Assembly: GCA_017517815.1 (NCBI GenBank)
Contig: JAFWYA010000040.1
Location: forward strand, 1 to 16,563
DNA from: Clostridia bacterium
GTDB taxonomy: Bacteria; Bacillota_A; Clostridia; Christensenellales; Aristaeellaceae
Length of the DNA stretch: 16,563 bases
Reading direction: 5' to 3'
Position numbers and translations under genes: made by a program. The notes beneath the pieces were generated by a model. That model saw only the letters and a list, made by a program, of their open reading frames with translations, had not been told where the DNA came from and searched no databases. Each line of letters begins with the position of its first letter. Position 1 is the first letter of the stretch. Positions 5,930-13,121 of this stretch are shown one piece after another.

Positions 5930-6230
5930 GCTGATGATTACTCAAAAGGCAGAAGATGACCTTGATGCCATTCTCGGTTATATCTTCACCGAACTAAAGA
6001 ATCCAGAAGCCGCTGCACACTTGATGGACGAGATTGATCATCGGTATGAGCATCTCGAAAACAATCCGTCCATCTATGCTGAATGCATGCAGCCGCTTTT
6101 GAAACCAATGCACTACCGAAAAGTGGTCATCGGTGGCTATCTGATGATTTTCCGTGTCGATGAGGAGACAAAAACCGTGTTTGTTGAGCGATTCTTCAGC
6201 GGCTTGGAGGATTACGCCGAAAAGCTGTAA
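5919..6230 (+). CDS. type II toxin, RelE/ParE family
   Basis: This 103-residue protein matches the RelE/ParE fold. It has an N-terminal strand (Y-K-L-M-I-T) and a helix (A-E-D-D-L-D-A-I-L-G-Y-I). The N-P-E-A-A segment lies at about 29-33, with a long helix to L-E-N-N-P and then the C-terminal strands M-H-Y-R-K-V-V-I-G-G-Y-L-M-I-F-R-V and V-F-V-E-R-F-F. Members either cut mRNA on the ribosome (RelE) or poison gyrase (ParE); the sequence alone does not decide which. It is translationally coupled to the antitoxin by an 11-base overlap and is followed by a strong terminator, so the pair is a self-contained unit. Possible roles are maintenance of the prophage or abortive defence against other phages. 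Confidence 0.88.
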   Translation: MAYKLMITQKAEDDLDAILGYIFTELKNPEAAAHLMDEIDHRYEHLENNPSIYAECMQPLLKPMHYRKVVIGGYLMIFRVDEETKTVFVERFFSGLEDYAEKL

Positions 6231-6253
6231 ACGAATACCCGATAACTTATATG

Positions 6254-6288
6254 AGCACTTCATCTTTTTTGGATGGGGTGCTTTTCTT
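6254..6288 (+). terminator. intrinsic terminator of the toxin-antitoxin operon
   Basis: Positions 6254-6264 pair with 6272-6282 to make an 11-pair stem (AGCAC/GTGCT at the base, with two G-T pairs) around a seven-base loop rich in T. TTTCTT follows. It would end the toxin-antitoxin transcript. It would also attenuate late transcription coming from terL, unless the phage uses antitermination, because portal begins only 24 bases further on. Confidence 0.7.
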
Positions 6289-6311
6289 ATACCTATTATG
6301 AGGAGGTCAAC

Positions 6312-7568
6312 ATGAATAATCCATTTACGCGGTTATTTCGAGCCAGGGATGAGCCTCGGCCTATGGACGCTGTAAGTGCAGCGCCCGTTTTCTATTTCGG
6401 TACATCAGGGAGTGGGAAGGCCGTCACAGCTCGTACAGCCATTCAGGTTTCTACGGTCTATGCCTGTGTGCGAGTGATCGCAGAAACGGTAGCCAGCCTG
6501 CCGCTTCATGTGTACGAAAGTACAGATAAGGGCAGTAGGAAGGCGACGGAGCACGCGCTATACCGCATCCTTCACGATGAGCCGAACACAGAAATGACTA
6601 GCTTCGTTTGGCGGGAAACAATGTTGACGCATCTGCTTTTACATGGCAACAGCTACAGTCAGATCCTGCGTAACGGACGCGGCCACATTCTAGGACTCTA
6701 TCCGCTTCTGCCTGACCGTATGGAGGTAGACAGAGATTCCAGTGGTAAGCTGACCTATACCTACACAACGACCGAAGGCAGGACGCATCGCCTTCGGCCG
6801 GAGGATGTGCTTCATATTCCCGGCCTTGGGTTTGATGGAGTGATAGGTTACAGTCCTATTGCGTTGGAGAAAAATGCGATTGGCTTGGGTATTGCTGCTG
6901 AAGAATATGGTAGCAAGTTTTTTGCCCATGGAGCCAATCCCTCCGGCGTACTGACGCACCCAAATACGGTCAAAGACCCTTCACGCCTGCGTGAAAGCTG
7001 GAACAATGCCTATGGTGGTTCAGCCAATTCCGGCAAAGTGGCCATTCTGGAAGAAGGCATGAAGTTTGAGCGTATCAGTCTTCCGAATAACGAAGCGCAG
7101 TTCCTTGAAACAAGACGCTTTCAGGTAGAGGAGATTTGCAGGATCTATCGCGTCCCTCCGCATCTGGTAGGCGATCTCGAACATGCGACGTTTAGCAATA
7201 TAGAGCACCAGAGCATTTCCTTCGCAGTGCATACCATTCGTCCCTGGCTGGTAAGAATCGAACAGTCCGTGAACCGTCAGCTTTTCTCTGAAAAGGAGAA
7301 AGGCCATTTTTATTCCCAGTTCAACATTGACGGCCTGATGCGCGGCGATTACAAATCCCGAATGGAAGGCTATGCAATTGCTCGCCAAAATGGCTGGATG
7401 TGTGTCAATGACATCCGCGAACTGGAGAATCAGAATCCCATTTCTGAGGAAGAGGGCGGTAATGCCTATCTGGTCAACGGTAACATGATTTCTATCAAAA
7501 CAGCCATGGAACAGACTGTTCAGAATGCGCAGGTTGCAAAAGGCGGAGGTGGGAAAGATGCAAAATGA
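6312..7568 (+). CDS. HK97-family portal protein
   Basis: This 418-residue protein forms the twelve-membered ring at the head vertex through which DNA enters. Recognised patterns include V-S-T-V-Y-A-C-V-R-V-I-A-E-T-V-A-S-L-P at about 46-64, L-L-L-H-G-N-S-Y at 108-115, a wing region near I-P-G-L-G-F-D-G at 169-176, and the conserved clamp/stem region R-R-F-Q-V-E-E-I-C-R-I-Y-R-V-P-P-H-L-V-G at 268-287, followed by S-N-I-E-H-Q at 295-300. Length is typical. The start is the ATG after AGGAGG (6301-6306). An in-frame upstream ATG at 6273 lies inside the terminator and has no comparable site. The last 11 bases overlap the start of the cytosine methyltransferase gene, so the two are co-translated. 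Confidence 0.93.
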   Translation: MNNPFTRLFRARDEPRPMDAVSAAPVFYFGTSGSGKAVTARTAIQVSTVYACVRVIAETVASLPLHVYESTDKGSRKATEHALYRILHDEPNTEMTSFVWRETMLTHLLLHGNSYSQILRNGRGHILGLYPLLPDRMEVDRDSSGKLTYTYTTTEGRTHRLRPEDVLHIPGLGFDGVIGYSPIALEKNAIGLGIAAEEYGSKFFAHGANPSGVLTHPNTVKDPSRLRESWNNAYGGSANSGKVAILEEGMKFERISLPNNEAQFLETRRFQVEEICRIYRVPPHLVGDLEHATFSNIEHQSISFAVHTIRPWLVRIEQSVNRQLFSEKEKGHFYSQFNIDGLMRGDYKSRMEGYAIARQNGWMCVNDIRELENQNPISEEEGGNAYLVNGNMISIKTAMEQTVQNAQVAKGGGGKDAK

Positions 7569-9210
7569 AAACACTCAGCTGACGCTAGGCAGTCTTTTTG
7601 ACGGTATAGGTGGTTTTCCGCTGGCTGGTATGCAGGCTGGTATTAGGTCTGTATGGGCTTCGGAAATTGAACCATTTCCGATCCGTGTCGTGGAAAAGCG
7701 TCTGCCTCATGTCCGCCACTATGGTGATGTCCACCACCTGAATGGCGGAGCCCTTGAGCCTGTGGACATTATCACATTCGGTTCTCCCTGTCAGGATCTT
7801 TCTATCGCTGGAAAACGCAGCGGTTTGGATGGTGCGCGTTCCGGTCTTTTTCATGAAGCTGTCAGGGTGATCCACGAAATGAGGGAAAAGACCAATGGAC
7901 GATATCCGCGATGGGCAGTTTGGGAAAACGTGCCTGGCGCCCTGTCCTCTTTACATGGCAGGGACTTCCGTGAAGTCCTCGAAAAGCTCATCCACATCAA
8001 AGATTCCGAAGCAGATGTTCCTATGCCGCCGAAAGATCAATGGTTGCCTGCAGGGGAAATTTTGGGCGATAGTTACTCACTCGCCTGGCGCGTCCTCGAC
8101 GCAGCGCAGGGTTGGGGCGTCGCACAAAGACGAAAACGTGTATTTGTTGTCCTCGATCTTGATGGACAATGTGCCGGAAAGGTTCTCTTTGAGTCCGAAG
8201 GCATGTCAGGGTATTCTCCGCCGCGCACAGAAACGCGGCAAAGAACTGCCGGAAGTGCTTCACAAAGCACTGCAACGACAGGCGCAGGTGTGAGCGAAGC
8301 TTCTGGCTTTTGCATGGAGCATAGCGCCAATAGCCGCGGGATTGGCTTTGAGACAGAACGCTCGCCAACTTTAAGGGCGGGAGTTGTTCCGGGGATAGCG
8401 ATCAAAGCATATGGTATCAGCGCAGATCAGAGCAATGCTATGCTTTCAGATAACCCACACGCTGGTATCTATGAAGCTGACACCAGCAGAACACTGGATT
8501 GTAACGGCGGGAATCCCTGCTGCAATCAAGGTGGAATGGCTGTTGTAGAGCCTGTTGCATTCGCGCAAAATCAACGAGATGAAGTGCGCGAACTTGGAGG
8601 TCAGTCGGGTACCATCTCGGCCTCCCCAGGCATTCATCAGCAGACCTTTGTTGCGAAGCCCATACTGGCGAGCGGCAAACCCCAGGTAGGAACTCTTACA
8701 GCCAGAGCTGCCTCTCAGAAAGCCTTTCTTGGCAACCAAGAAGCCTTTTCGGGTGACTATTACGTGCTAGAGCTCGCATACGCGTTAGACAGGGCGTGCT
8801 TCACATCTGGCGAAAACGCCCAGTATCATATGAATGTAAGTCCTGAAAAAGCACCTACGCTTGTTGCGGAAGGTCCAAGCGCAGTTGCGGCACCCGAAGA
8901 GGATTATCTGGTTCGGAGGCTCACGCCAGGAGAATGCTGCCGTCTCCAAGGCTATCCAGATGGTTGGTGCGAAAACCTCCAGAGCGAAAATCCATCTGAT
9001 GCTGAATGTGACCAGTGGCAAGCAATCTTTGAAACGTTTCGTCTGGCTATAGGCGGGAAAACAAAGCCCAAAACGAGAAAGCAGATCATCAAGTGGCTGA
9101 AAGATCCGCAATCTGACTCGGCTGAATACAAGGCATACGGAAACAGCGTGGCTGTGCCGTGTGTCTTTTTTGTTCTCGCCGGTATTGTTTGGGCAGCAGA
9201 AACGGAGTGA
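7558..9210 (+). CDS. C5-cytosine DNA methyltransferase with an enlarged recognition region
   Basis: This 550-residue enzyme methylates carbon 5 of cytosine in DNA using S-adenosylmethionine. Motifs are in the standard order: L-F-D-G-I-G-G-F at 13-20 (I), G-S-P-C-Q-D with the catalytic C78 (IV), E-N-V at 123-125 (VI), Q-R-R-K-R at 190-194 (VIII), R-L-T-P-x-E-C-C-R-L-Q-G-Y-P at about 454-467 (IX), and Y-G-N-S-V-A-V-P at 527-534 (X). The target-recognition part between VIII and IX is about 260 residues. It contains five T-L or T-I motifs (T271, T312, T352, T379, T434), each in a unit of roughly 30-55 residues. Single-target enzymes normally need one T-L unit, so several targets are possible. It starts after GGAGGTG inside the end of the portal gene. 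No cognate restriction gene is visible, so anti-restriction is the likely role. Confidence 0.93.
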   Translation: MQNENTQLTLGSLFDGIGGFPLAGMQAGIRSVWASEIEPFPIRVVEKRLPHVRHYGDVHHLNGGALEPVDIITFGSPCQDLSIAGKRSGLDGARSGLFHEAVRVIHEMREKTNGRYPRWAVWENVPGALSSLHGRDFREVLEKLIHIKDSEADVPMPPKDQWLPAGEILGDSYSLAWRVLDAAQGWGVAQRRKRVFVVLDLDGQCAGKVLFESEGMSGYSPPRTETRQRTAGSASQSTATTGAGVSEASGFCMEHSANSRGIGFETERSPTLRAGVVPGIAIKAYGISADQSNAMLSDNPHAGIYEADTSRTLDCNGGNPCCNQGGMAVVEPVAFAQNQRDEVRELGGQSGTISASPGIHQQTFVAKPILASGKPQVGTLTARAASQKAFLGNQEAFSGDYYVLELAYALDRACFTSGENAQYHMNVSPEKAPTLVAEGPSAVAAPEEDYLVRRLTPGECCRLQGYPDGWCENLQSENPSDAECDQWQAIFETFRLAIGGKTKPKTRKQIIKWLKDPQSDSAEYKAYGNSVAVPCVFFVLAGIVWAAETE

Positions 9211-9216
9211 TTCAAC

Positions 9217-10041
9217 TTGAGAGAAATCAACCTCAATGGCTATATCGATGAGGAAGTATGGTATGGGGATGAAATTACCCCTGCACTGCTTCATGAAGCG
9301 CTATATGGCCCGGATAACCTGTTTGCGGATGACGTGCATATCCGTATGAACTCATATGGCGGAAGCTGTAATGCTGCTGTACGGATGTTCGATGATATCC
9401 GTGCCTATCCCGGTAGCGTGACAATCACTATTTCGGGTACAGCGGCATCTGCTGCAACCGTGCTATCTATGGCAGCCGACCGTCTTGAAATGACGCCGGG
9501 CAGCCTGTTCATGATCCACAATCCTTCTACCATTGCGTGGGGCAATGAAAATGATTTCTTGGAAGCCATTCAGCTTCTCAGAGCATGCAAAGAAAGCATC
9601 CTGAACTGCTACGGTGTCCGCTGCTCGCTTGCACGCGATATGGTCGCCGCTATGATGACAGCAACAACCTGGATGGATGCCACCGCTGCGCTCCAGCATG
9701 GATTTATTGATGCTGTCGCAGAAGTCGTTCCAGGTGTGACTAATGCAGAAGGCATCCATACGGTCAACCGCAAGGATGCAGAGGCGAAGGTCAAAGCATG
9801 GCTGGAACGCCACAAACCTAAGCTGTCCCGCCCTTCTACGGGCAATGATCATACATCATCTGTACCCGCTGCAAGTGAGCAGCCACTCACGCCCAATGTG
9901 GAGGATGGGACAGAAAACACCAAGCCGGATGCAGAGGCTATCAAGCCATCTGCACCGGCTTTTTCTATGCCTTCCTGTCCGGAAGGAACCCCCGTTGACC
10001 AGCTTCTGAAACGCTTGGAGCTGATCAAACCGATCCGATAA
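9217..10041 (+). CDS. ClpP-like prohead maturation protease
   Basis: This 274-residue serine protease of the ClpP type should trim capsid proteins during head assembly. Residues 1-170 carry the fold: N-S-Y-G-G-S at about 45-50, the nucleophile region S-G-T-A-A-S-A-A-T with S78, and M-I-H-N-P with H101. A helical segment with W152 and H-G-F-I-D at 161-165 follows. In E. coli ClpP the acidic triad member lies two residues before the aromatic of the R-F-L-S segment; the matching place here (about 149-150) is Thr-Thr, so the third member is unclear. Residues about 190-255 are a low-complexity Pro/Thr/Ser-rich linker, ending in a short helix (V-D-Q-L-L-K-R-L-E-L). The TTG start has CGGAG nine bases upstream. 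The major capsid gene follows 14 bases later, as usual. Confidence 0.87.
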   Translation: MREINLNGYIDEEVWYGDEITPALLHEALYGPDNLFADDVHIRMNSYGGSCNAAVRMFDDIRAYPGSVTITISGTAASAATVLSMAADRLEMTPGSLFMIHNPSTIAWGNENDFLEAIQLLRACKESILNCYGVRCSLARDMVAAMMTATTWMDATAALQHGFIDAVAEVVPGVTNAEGIHTVNRKDAEAKVKAWLERHKPKLSRPSTGNDHTSSVPAASEQPLTPNVEDGTENTKPDAEAIKPSAPAFSMPSCPEGTPVDQLLKRLELIKPIR

Positions 10042-10055
10042 AGGAGGATACCGAA

Positions 10056-11264
10056 ATGAGCAACGTAAGCAAGTCCCTCGAAATGCGCCAGAAGCGCGCT
10101 GAAATTTGGGACAGGGCCAAGAATTTCCTCAATGAGCATACCGATGAAAACGGCATGATGTCCGCTGAGGATACCGAGCAGTACGAGCGTATGGAAAAGG
10201 AAGTCGTCGATATGGCTGCGGTCATTGACCGTCTGGAACGCGCGGAGCAGATGGACCGCGAGATGGAGAATCTGACTGTTCCGCCCCTCGCCAGCCGTCC
10301 TCAGCAGCATGTAAGCGACGACAAGAAGGGAATTCGCAGCGAGAATTACAAGAAGCAGTTCTGGAACCACATGCGTGGCCGCTCTGGCTATGATATTCGC
10401 AATGCACTGCAGGTGGGTGAACTCTCTGAGGGCGGCTATACCGTTCCCGATGAGTTTGAGCACACGCTTGTGGAGGCACTGCAAGAAGAGAATATCATGC
10501 GCGGGCTCGTACACGTGATGACCACTGCATCCGGTGATCGCAAGATTCCGCTTGTGGTCAGCAAGGGTACTGCAAGCTGGATCGAGGAAGAAGCGCAGAT
10601 TCCCGAATCTGACGATAGCTTCGGTCAGATCACGCTGTCTGCACACAAGGTTGGCTGCATGATCAAGATCAGTTCTGAGCTGCTTCACGACTCCGCCTTT
10701 GACATGGCCGCATACATCGCACATGAGTTTGGCCGTCGCGTCGGCGCTGCCGAGGAGGAAGCGATTCTTTCCGGCGATGGCAATCACAAGCCTTTTGGAC
10801 TCCTGCATGATACGCAGGGCGCTCAGGTGGGTGTCACTGCTGCTGCGGCGACCGCGCTGACTGCGGACGAGCTGATTGATCTTCAGCACTCTCTCAAGAG
10901 CGGCTACCGTAGGAACGCCGTGTTCGTTATGAACGACGGCACCATTAAGCTTCTGCGCAAGCTCAAGGATGGCAACGGCAATTTCCTCTGGCAGCCCAAT
11001 GTACTGTATGGACAGCCGGACATGCTGCTCAATACCCGTGTGCTGACTTCCAACTACATGCCTCTGCCCACCGCAGGCAATAAGGCCATTCTGTACGGCG
11101 ATATGAGCTACTACTGGCTGGCAGATCGTGAAGGCCGCAGCCTGCAGCGCCTGAATGAGCTGTATGCCGCTACGGATCAGATCGGTTTCAAGATCACTCA
11201 GCGCCTGGATGGCCGTCTGATCCTGCCTGAAGCTGTTCAGGTACTTCAGATGAAGGCAGCGTAA
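10056..11264 (+). CDS. HK97-family major capsid protein
   Basis: This 402-residue protein builds the icosahedral head. Residues 1-75 are a charged coiled coil (delta/scaffold domain) of the kind removed by the prohead protease. The HK97 fold follows, beginning near G-G-Y-T-V-P at 126-131. Other recognised elements are the A-S-W-I-E-E-E-A-Q-I-P segment, the I-K-I-S-S-E-L-L-H-D-S motif, G-D-G-N-H-K-P-F-G-L-L, and a C-terminal D-G-R-L-I-L-P-E-A region. The cleavage point is likely between residues 75 and 120 but cannot be read directly. AAAGGAGG lies seven bases before the ATG. A hairpin follows the stop codon. Confidence 0.94.
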   Translation: MSNVSKSLEMRQKRAEIWDRAKNFLNEHTDENGMMSAEDTEQYERMEKEVVDMAAVIDRLERAEQMDREMENLTVPPLASRPQQHVSDDKKGIRSENYKKQFWNHMRGRSGYDIRNALQVGELSEGGYTVPDEFEHTLVEALQEENIMRGLVHVMTTASGDRKIPLVVSKGTASWIEEEAQIPESDDSFGQITLSAHKVGCMIKISSELLHDSAFDMAAYIAHEFGRRVGAAEEEAILSGDGNHKPFGLLHDTQGAQVGVTAAAATALTADELIDLQHSLKSGYRRNAVFVMNDGTIKLLRKLKDGNGNFLWQPNVLYGQPDMLLNTRVLTSNYMPLPTAGNKAILYGDMSYYWLADREGRSLQRLNELYAATDQIGFKITQRLDGRLILPEAVQVLQMKAA

Positions 11265-11281
11265 GGCTGCAATTCTTATGG

Positions 11282-11313
11282 GCCGTCCCAAAACGGGGGC
11301 GGCTCTCCCTTTT
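11282..11313 (+). terminator. hairpin after the major capsid gene, weak terminator or mRNA stabiliser
   Basis: GCCGTCCC (11282-11289) pairs with GGGGCGGC (11296-11303) as an eight-pair GC-rich stem with one G-T pair and a six-base loop. The tail TCTCCCTTTT is only partly T-rich. Such a site could lower expression of downstream genes relative to the abundant capsid protein, or protect the capsid mRNA 3' end. Confidence 0.5.
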
Positions 11314-11327
11314 GAGGAGGTATTCAG

Positions 11328-11633
11328 ATGAGCGAAATGCGTACTACCAAAAACTATTTTGCCCATGGCGGCAATGAACTCGTCATTGGCGGCAAGCTCA
11401 CTTTTCTTCCCGGAGCAGAAGTTGAAGGCATGCAAGGCCTCTTTGATGAGCTGCCTGCCGCAGAACAGATTGAGCAGCGCGCGCCCTTCGTTCCCGACAG
11501 TGAAGCGACGACTGTAGCAGCGCTGCGCGAGTCATTCAACGGTCTGCTGACTGCACTGAGGGCTGTTGGTATCCTTGCGGTTTCTGGACGAGAGGAGCCT
11601 GCTGCAGTTTCAGAAGCGGTCGATGATGGCTGA
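11328..11633 (+). CDS. head-fibre-like small capsid-associated protein
   Basis: This 101-residue protein has an N-terminal beta-type segment (N-Y-F-A-H-G-G-N-E-L-V-I-G-G-K-L-T-F) and a G-A-E-V-E-G turn. A variable linker follows, then a C-terminal helix with the pattern D-S-E-A-T-T-V-A-A-L-R-E-S-F-N-x-L-L-x-x-L-R-x-x-G. This combination is common in the small protein encoded right after the capsid gene in Firmicutes siphophages and is usually annotated as head fibre or decoration protein. The assignment rests on recalled pattern and position. AGGAGG lies nine bases before the start. Confidence 0.6.
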   Translation: MSEMRTTKNYFAHGGNELVIGGKLTFLPGAEVEGMQGLFDELPAAEQIEQRAPFVPDSEATTVAALRESFNGLLTALRAVGILAVSGREEPAAVSEAVDDG

Positions 11634-11644
11634 GGTGAAGGTCA

Positions 11645-11929
11645 ATGATTCTGGCGGTTGAAGAGGTGAAAACCCATCTTCGTATCCAGCAGGATGAAGA
11701 AGATGGCTATATTGAAGGGCTGATTCGTCAGGCGCAGGGCGCTGCTGAAGATTTCTGTCGTGCTACGTTTGAGAGTGAGGCTCCAGAACCGGTTCGATTG
11801 GCTGTATTACTGATGGTCAGCCATTATTACGAAAACCGCGATAACCCGGACAGACAAGTGTATCTGGCGATGAAAACTGCTTTTGAAAACCTGCTCTATC
11901 CGCACCGCGACGTTGACAAGATGTTCTGA
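11645..11929 (+). CDS. head-tail connector protein, gp6-like
   Basis: This 94-residue, mostly helical protein begins M-I-L-A-V-E-E-V-K-T-H-L-R-I and continues D-E-E-D-G-Y-I-E-G-L-I-R-Q-A. This is the typical start of the small HK97 gp6/SPP1 gp15-like connectors that form a ring below the portal. The middle helix V-R-L-A-V-L-L-M-V-S-H-Y-Y-E-N-R matches the family's hydrophobic helix ending in H-x-Y-x-N-R. It lies 11 bases after the head-fibre-like gene, with a GGTGAAGG site ahead, and is followed at 14 bases by the head closure gene, the standard order. Confidence 0.88.
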   Translation: MILAVEEVKTHLRIQQDEEDGYIEGLIRQAQGAAEDFCRATFESEAPEPVRLAVLLMVSHYYENRDNPDRQVYLAMKTAFENLLYPHRDVDKMF

Positions 11930-11943
11930 AGGAGGCGGCCTGA

Positions 11944-12303
11944 TTGCGTGGATATAAGAATTTTGACGCGACGCCGCATCCCGGAGATCTGAAGCACTTG
12001 GTGGAGATTGGCTATACAGAGAACACCATCAATGAGAACGGTTATCCTGAACCTAAAGATGTGGTGATCTGCAAAGTGTGGGCTTCCGCCATTGATGCAG
12101 GCAACCAGAATTACCGCGCGGCAGATTCGAAAAACACTGAAGCAGTCGCCAATTTCACCATTCGCTATCGAAACGATGTAAAACCGGGTATGTGGATACG
12201 ATTCCGTGATCAAAAGTGGCATATCTCTACATTGGGCGAGTACGGCTTTTCAAGAGCATACCTGGGTTTGAAGGCTTCCATCTCCGAAGGAGTGAGCGGA
12301 TGA
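11944..12303 (+). CDS. head closure (head-tail adaptor) protein, SPP1 gp16-like
   Basis: This 119-residue beta-rich protein should sit between the connector ring and the tail and close the filled head. Recognised features are H-L-V-E-I-G-Y near residue 18, E-N-G-Y-P-E, the A-D-S-K-N-T-E-A segment, and V-K-P-G-M-W-I-R-F-R-D-Q-K-W-H-I at about 79-94, matching the family's strand pattern. The start is TTG, with AAGGAGG (11929-11935) eight bases upstream. There is no better-placed ATG. Its stop overlaps the ATG of the next gene (ATGA), indicating translational coupling. Confidence 0.82.
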   Translation: MRGYKNFDATPHPGDLKHLVEIGYTENTINENGYPEPKDVVICKVWASAIDAGNQNYRAADSKNTEAVANFTIRYRNDVKPGMWIRFRDQKWHISTLGEYGFSRAYLGLKASISEGVSG

Positions 12304-12662
12304 AACAGGTGCAGCTTGCTCTTAAGGATGTTGGCATTCCGGTTATGGCAGGTGTGTGGAGAGCTACGTCGCAAAATCCCAATCCGCCAGCTCAATATGC
12401 TGTGTACTCGACTACCATGACAGAAGCATCACACCACGATGATCATGTTACGGGGTTTCGCACCTATGTGTATCTCAATCTGTGGAGTGACTTCGACCCT
12501 ACAGAAATGGCCAGTCGTATCCGAAAGGCGATGTATGCTGCTGGCTTCTCTATTGTAGAAGAGAGCGATAAAGGCTACAACCAGCCTGCATACGACACTG
12601 CTACCAAACAGTACACCGTGCAGTGGACATGGTGTCTGTTTGAGGATGTGGGGGTGAGCTGA
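12300..12662 (+). CDS. tail-terminator or tail-completion-like protein
   Basis: This 120-residue protein has a strand Y-A-V-Y-S-T-T, an acidic turn near H-H-D-D-H, and a strand Y-V-Y-L-N-L-W-S followed by D-P. A helix then ends in I-R-K-A-M-Y-A-A-G-F, with a final strand around W-T-W-C-L-F-E-D. This beta-alpha-beta layout is that of proteins joining the completed tail to the head, although those usually lie after gp10. I assign the role from fold pattern and neighbourhood, not from a clear family signature. The start at 12300 shares the ATGA overlap with the head closure gene and has GAAGGAG eight bases upstream. The frame is open further upstream, but that part lies within the preceding gene. 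Confidence 0.6.
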   Translation: MKQVQLALKDVGIPVMAGVWRATSQNPNPPAQYAVYSTTMTEASHHDDHVTGFRTYVYLNLWSDFDPTEMASRIRKAMYAAGFSIVEESDKGYNQPAYDTATKQYTVQWTWCLFEDVGVS

Positions 12663-13100
12663 TTGTCCATGAAGGTAGAGGGATTGGACAAGCTGCTGAC
12701 AGACATTGCTGGTATGGCATCTGCTATGGATGCAGAAAGCGCAGGGGCACCGACAGCCAAGAAGATCCTTACCGCAGCCGCTCAGCCCATTCATCACCAG
12801 ATGAAGGCGAACACCACCAAGGATCCCAAAATCATATCCAGCAATCTGCATGACGCGCTCGCTGTAGGCCCGGTGAAAAAGCGAAAGACTGGAGGCCAGC
12901 GCGTCACCATTGGCGTGCATCGGAAGGACTGGGACGAAGAGGATTACTATCCTGCTTTTGTTGAGTACGGCCATGGCGGCCCGGCTCCTGCGCCTGCGCA
13001 TCCGTATATTCGCCCAGCCTACGATGCAAGGCAGGATGAAGCCTATGAGATCATCCGCGATGGCTTGCGTGATGCGCTGGATCAGCAAAATAAATCCTAA
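12663..13100 (+). CDS. HK97 gp10-like tail-joining/tail-completion protein
   Basis: This 145-residue protein has the family's conserved C-terminal pattern Y-Y-P-A-F-V-E-Y-G-H-G-G followed by A-H-P-Y-I-R-P-A-Y-D (about 97-121). The N-terminus is helical (G-L-D-K-L-L-T-D-I), as usual for gp10-type minor proteins. The central segment K-K-R-K-T-G-G-Q-R-V-T-I-G-V is the expected basic strand. It follows the previous gene with no gap. TTG at 12663 has GGGGGTGA five bases upstream; ATG at 12669, two codons in, is an alternative. It is the last gene before the inserted PP-loop enzyme and the major tail protein. Confidence 0.85.
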   Translation: MSMKVEGLDKLLTDIAGMASAMDAESAGAPTAKKILTAAAQPIHHQMKANTTKDPKIISSNLHDALAVGPVKKRKTGGQRVTIGVHRKDWDEEDYYPAFVEYGHGGPAPAPAHPYIRPAYDARQDEAYEIIRDGLRDALDQQNKS

Positions 13101-13102
13101 AA

Positions 13103-13119
13103 GCGCCGAAAGGAGGCGC
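13103..13119 (+). promoter_or_regulatory. small hairpin carrying the ribosome-binding site of the PP-loop gene
   Basis: GCGCC (13103-13107) and GGCGC (13115-13119) pair around the seven-base loop GAAAGGA. The AAGGAGG site (13110-13116) is half in the loop and half in the 3' arm. Access to the site may depend on unfolding. The stem is short, so the effect may be small. Confidence 0.35.
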
Positions 13120-13121
13120 CT

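Noticed and set aside
9849..11435. 528-residue minus-strand open frame across the capsid gene
   Set aside because: It is a complete shadow of the protease end, the major capsid gene and the head-fibre-like gene, with no domain or start signal.
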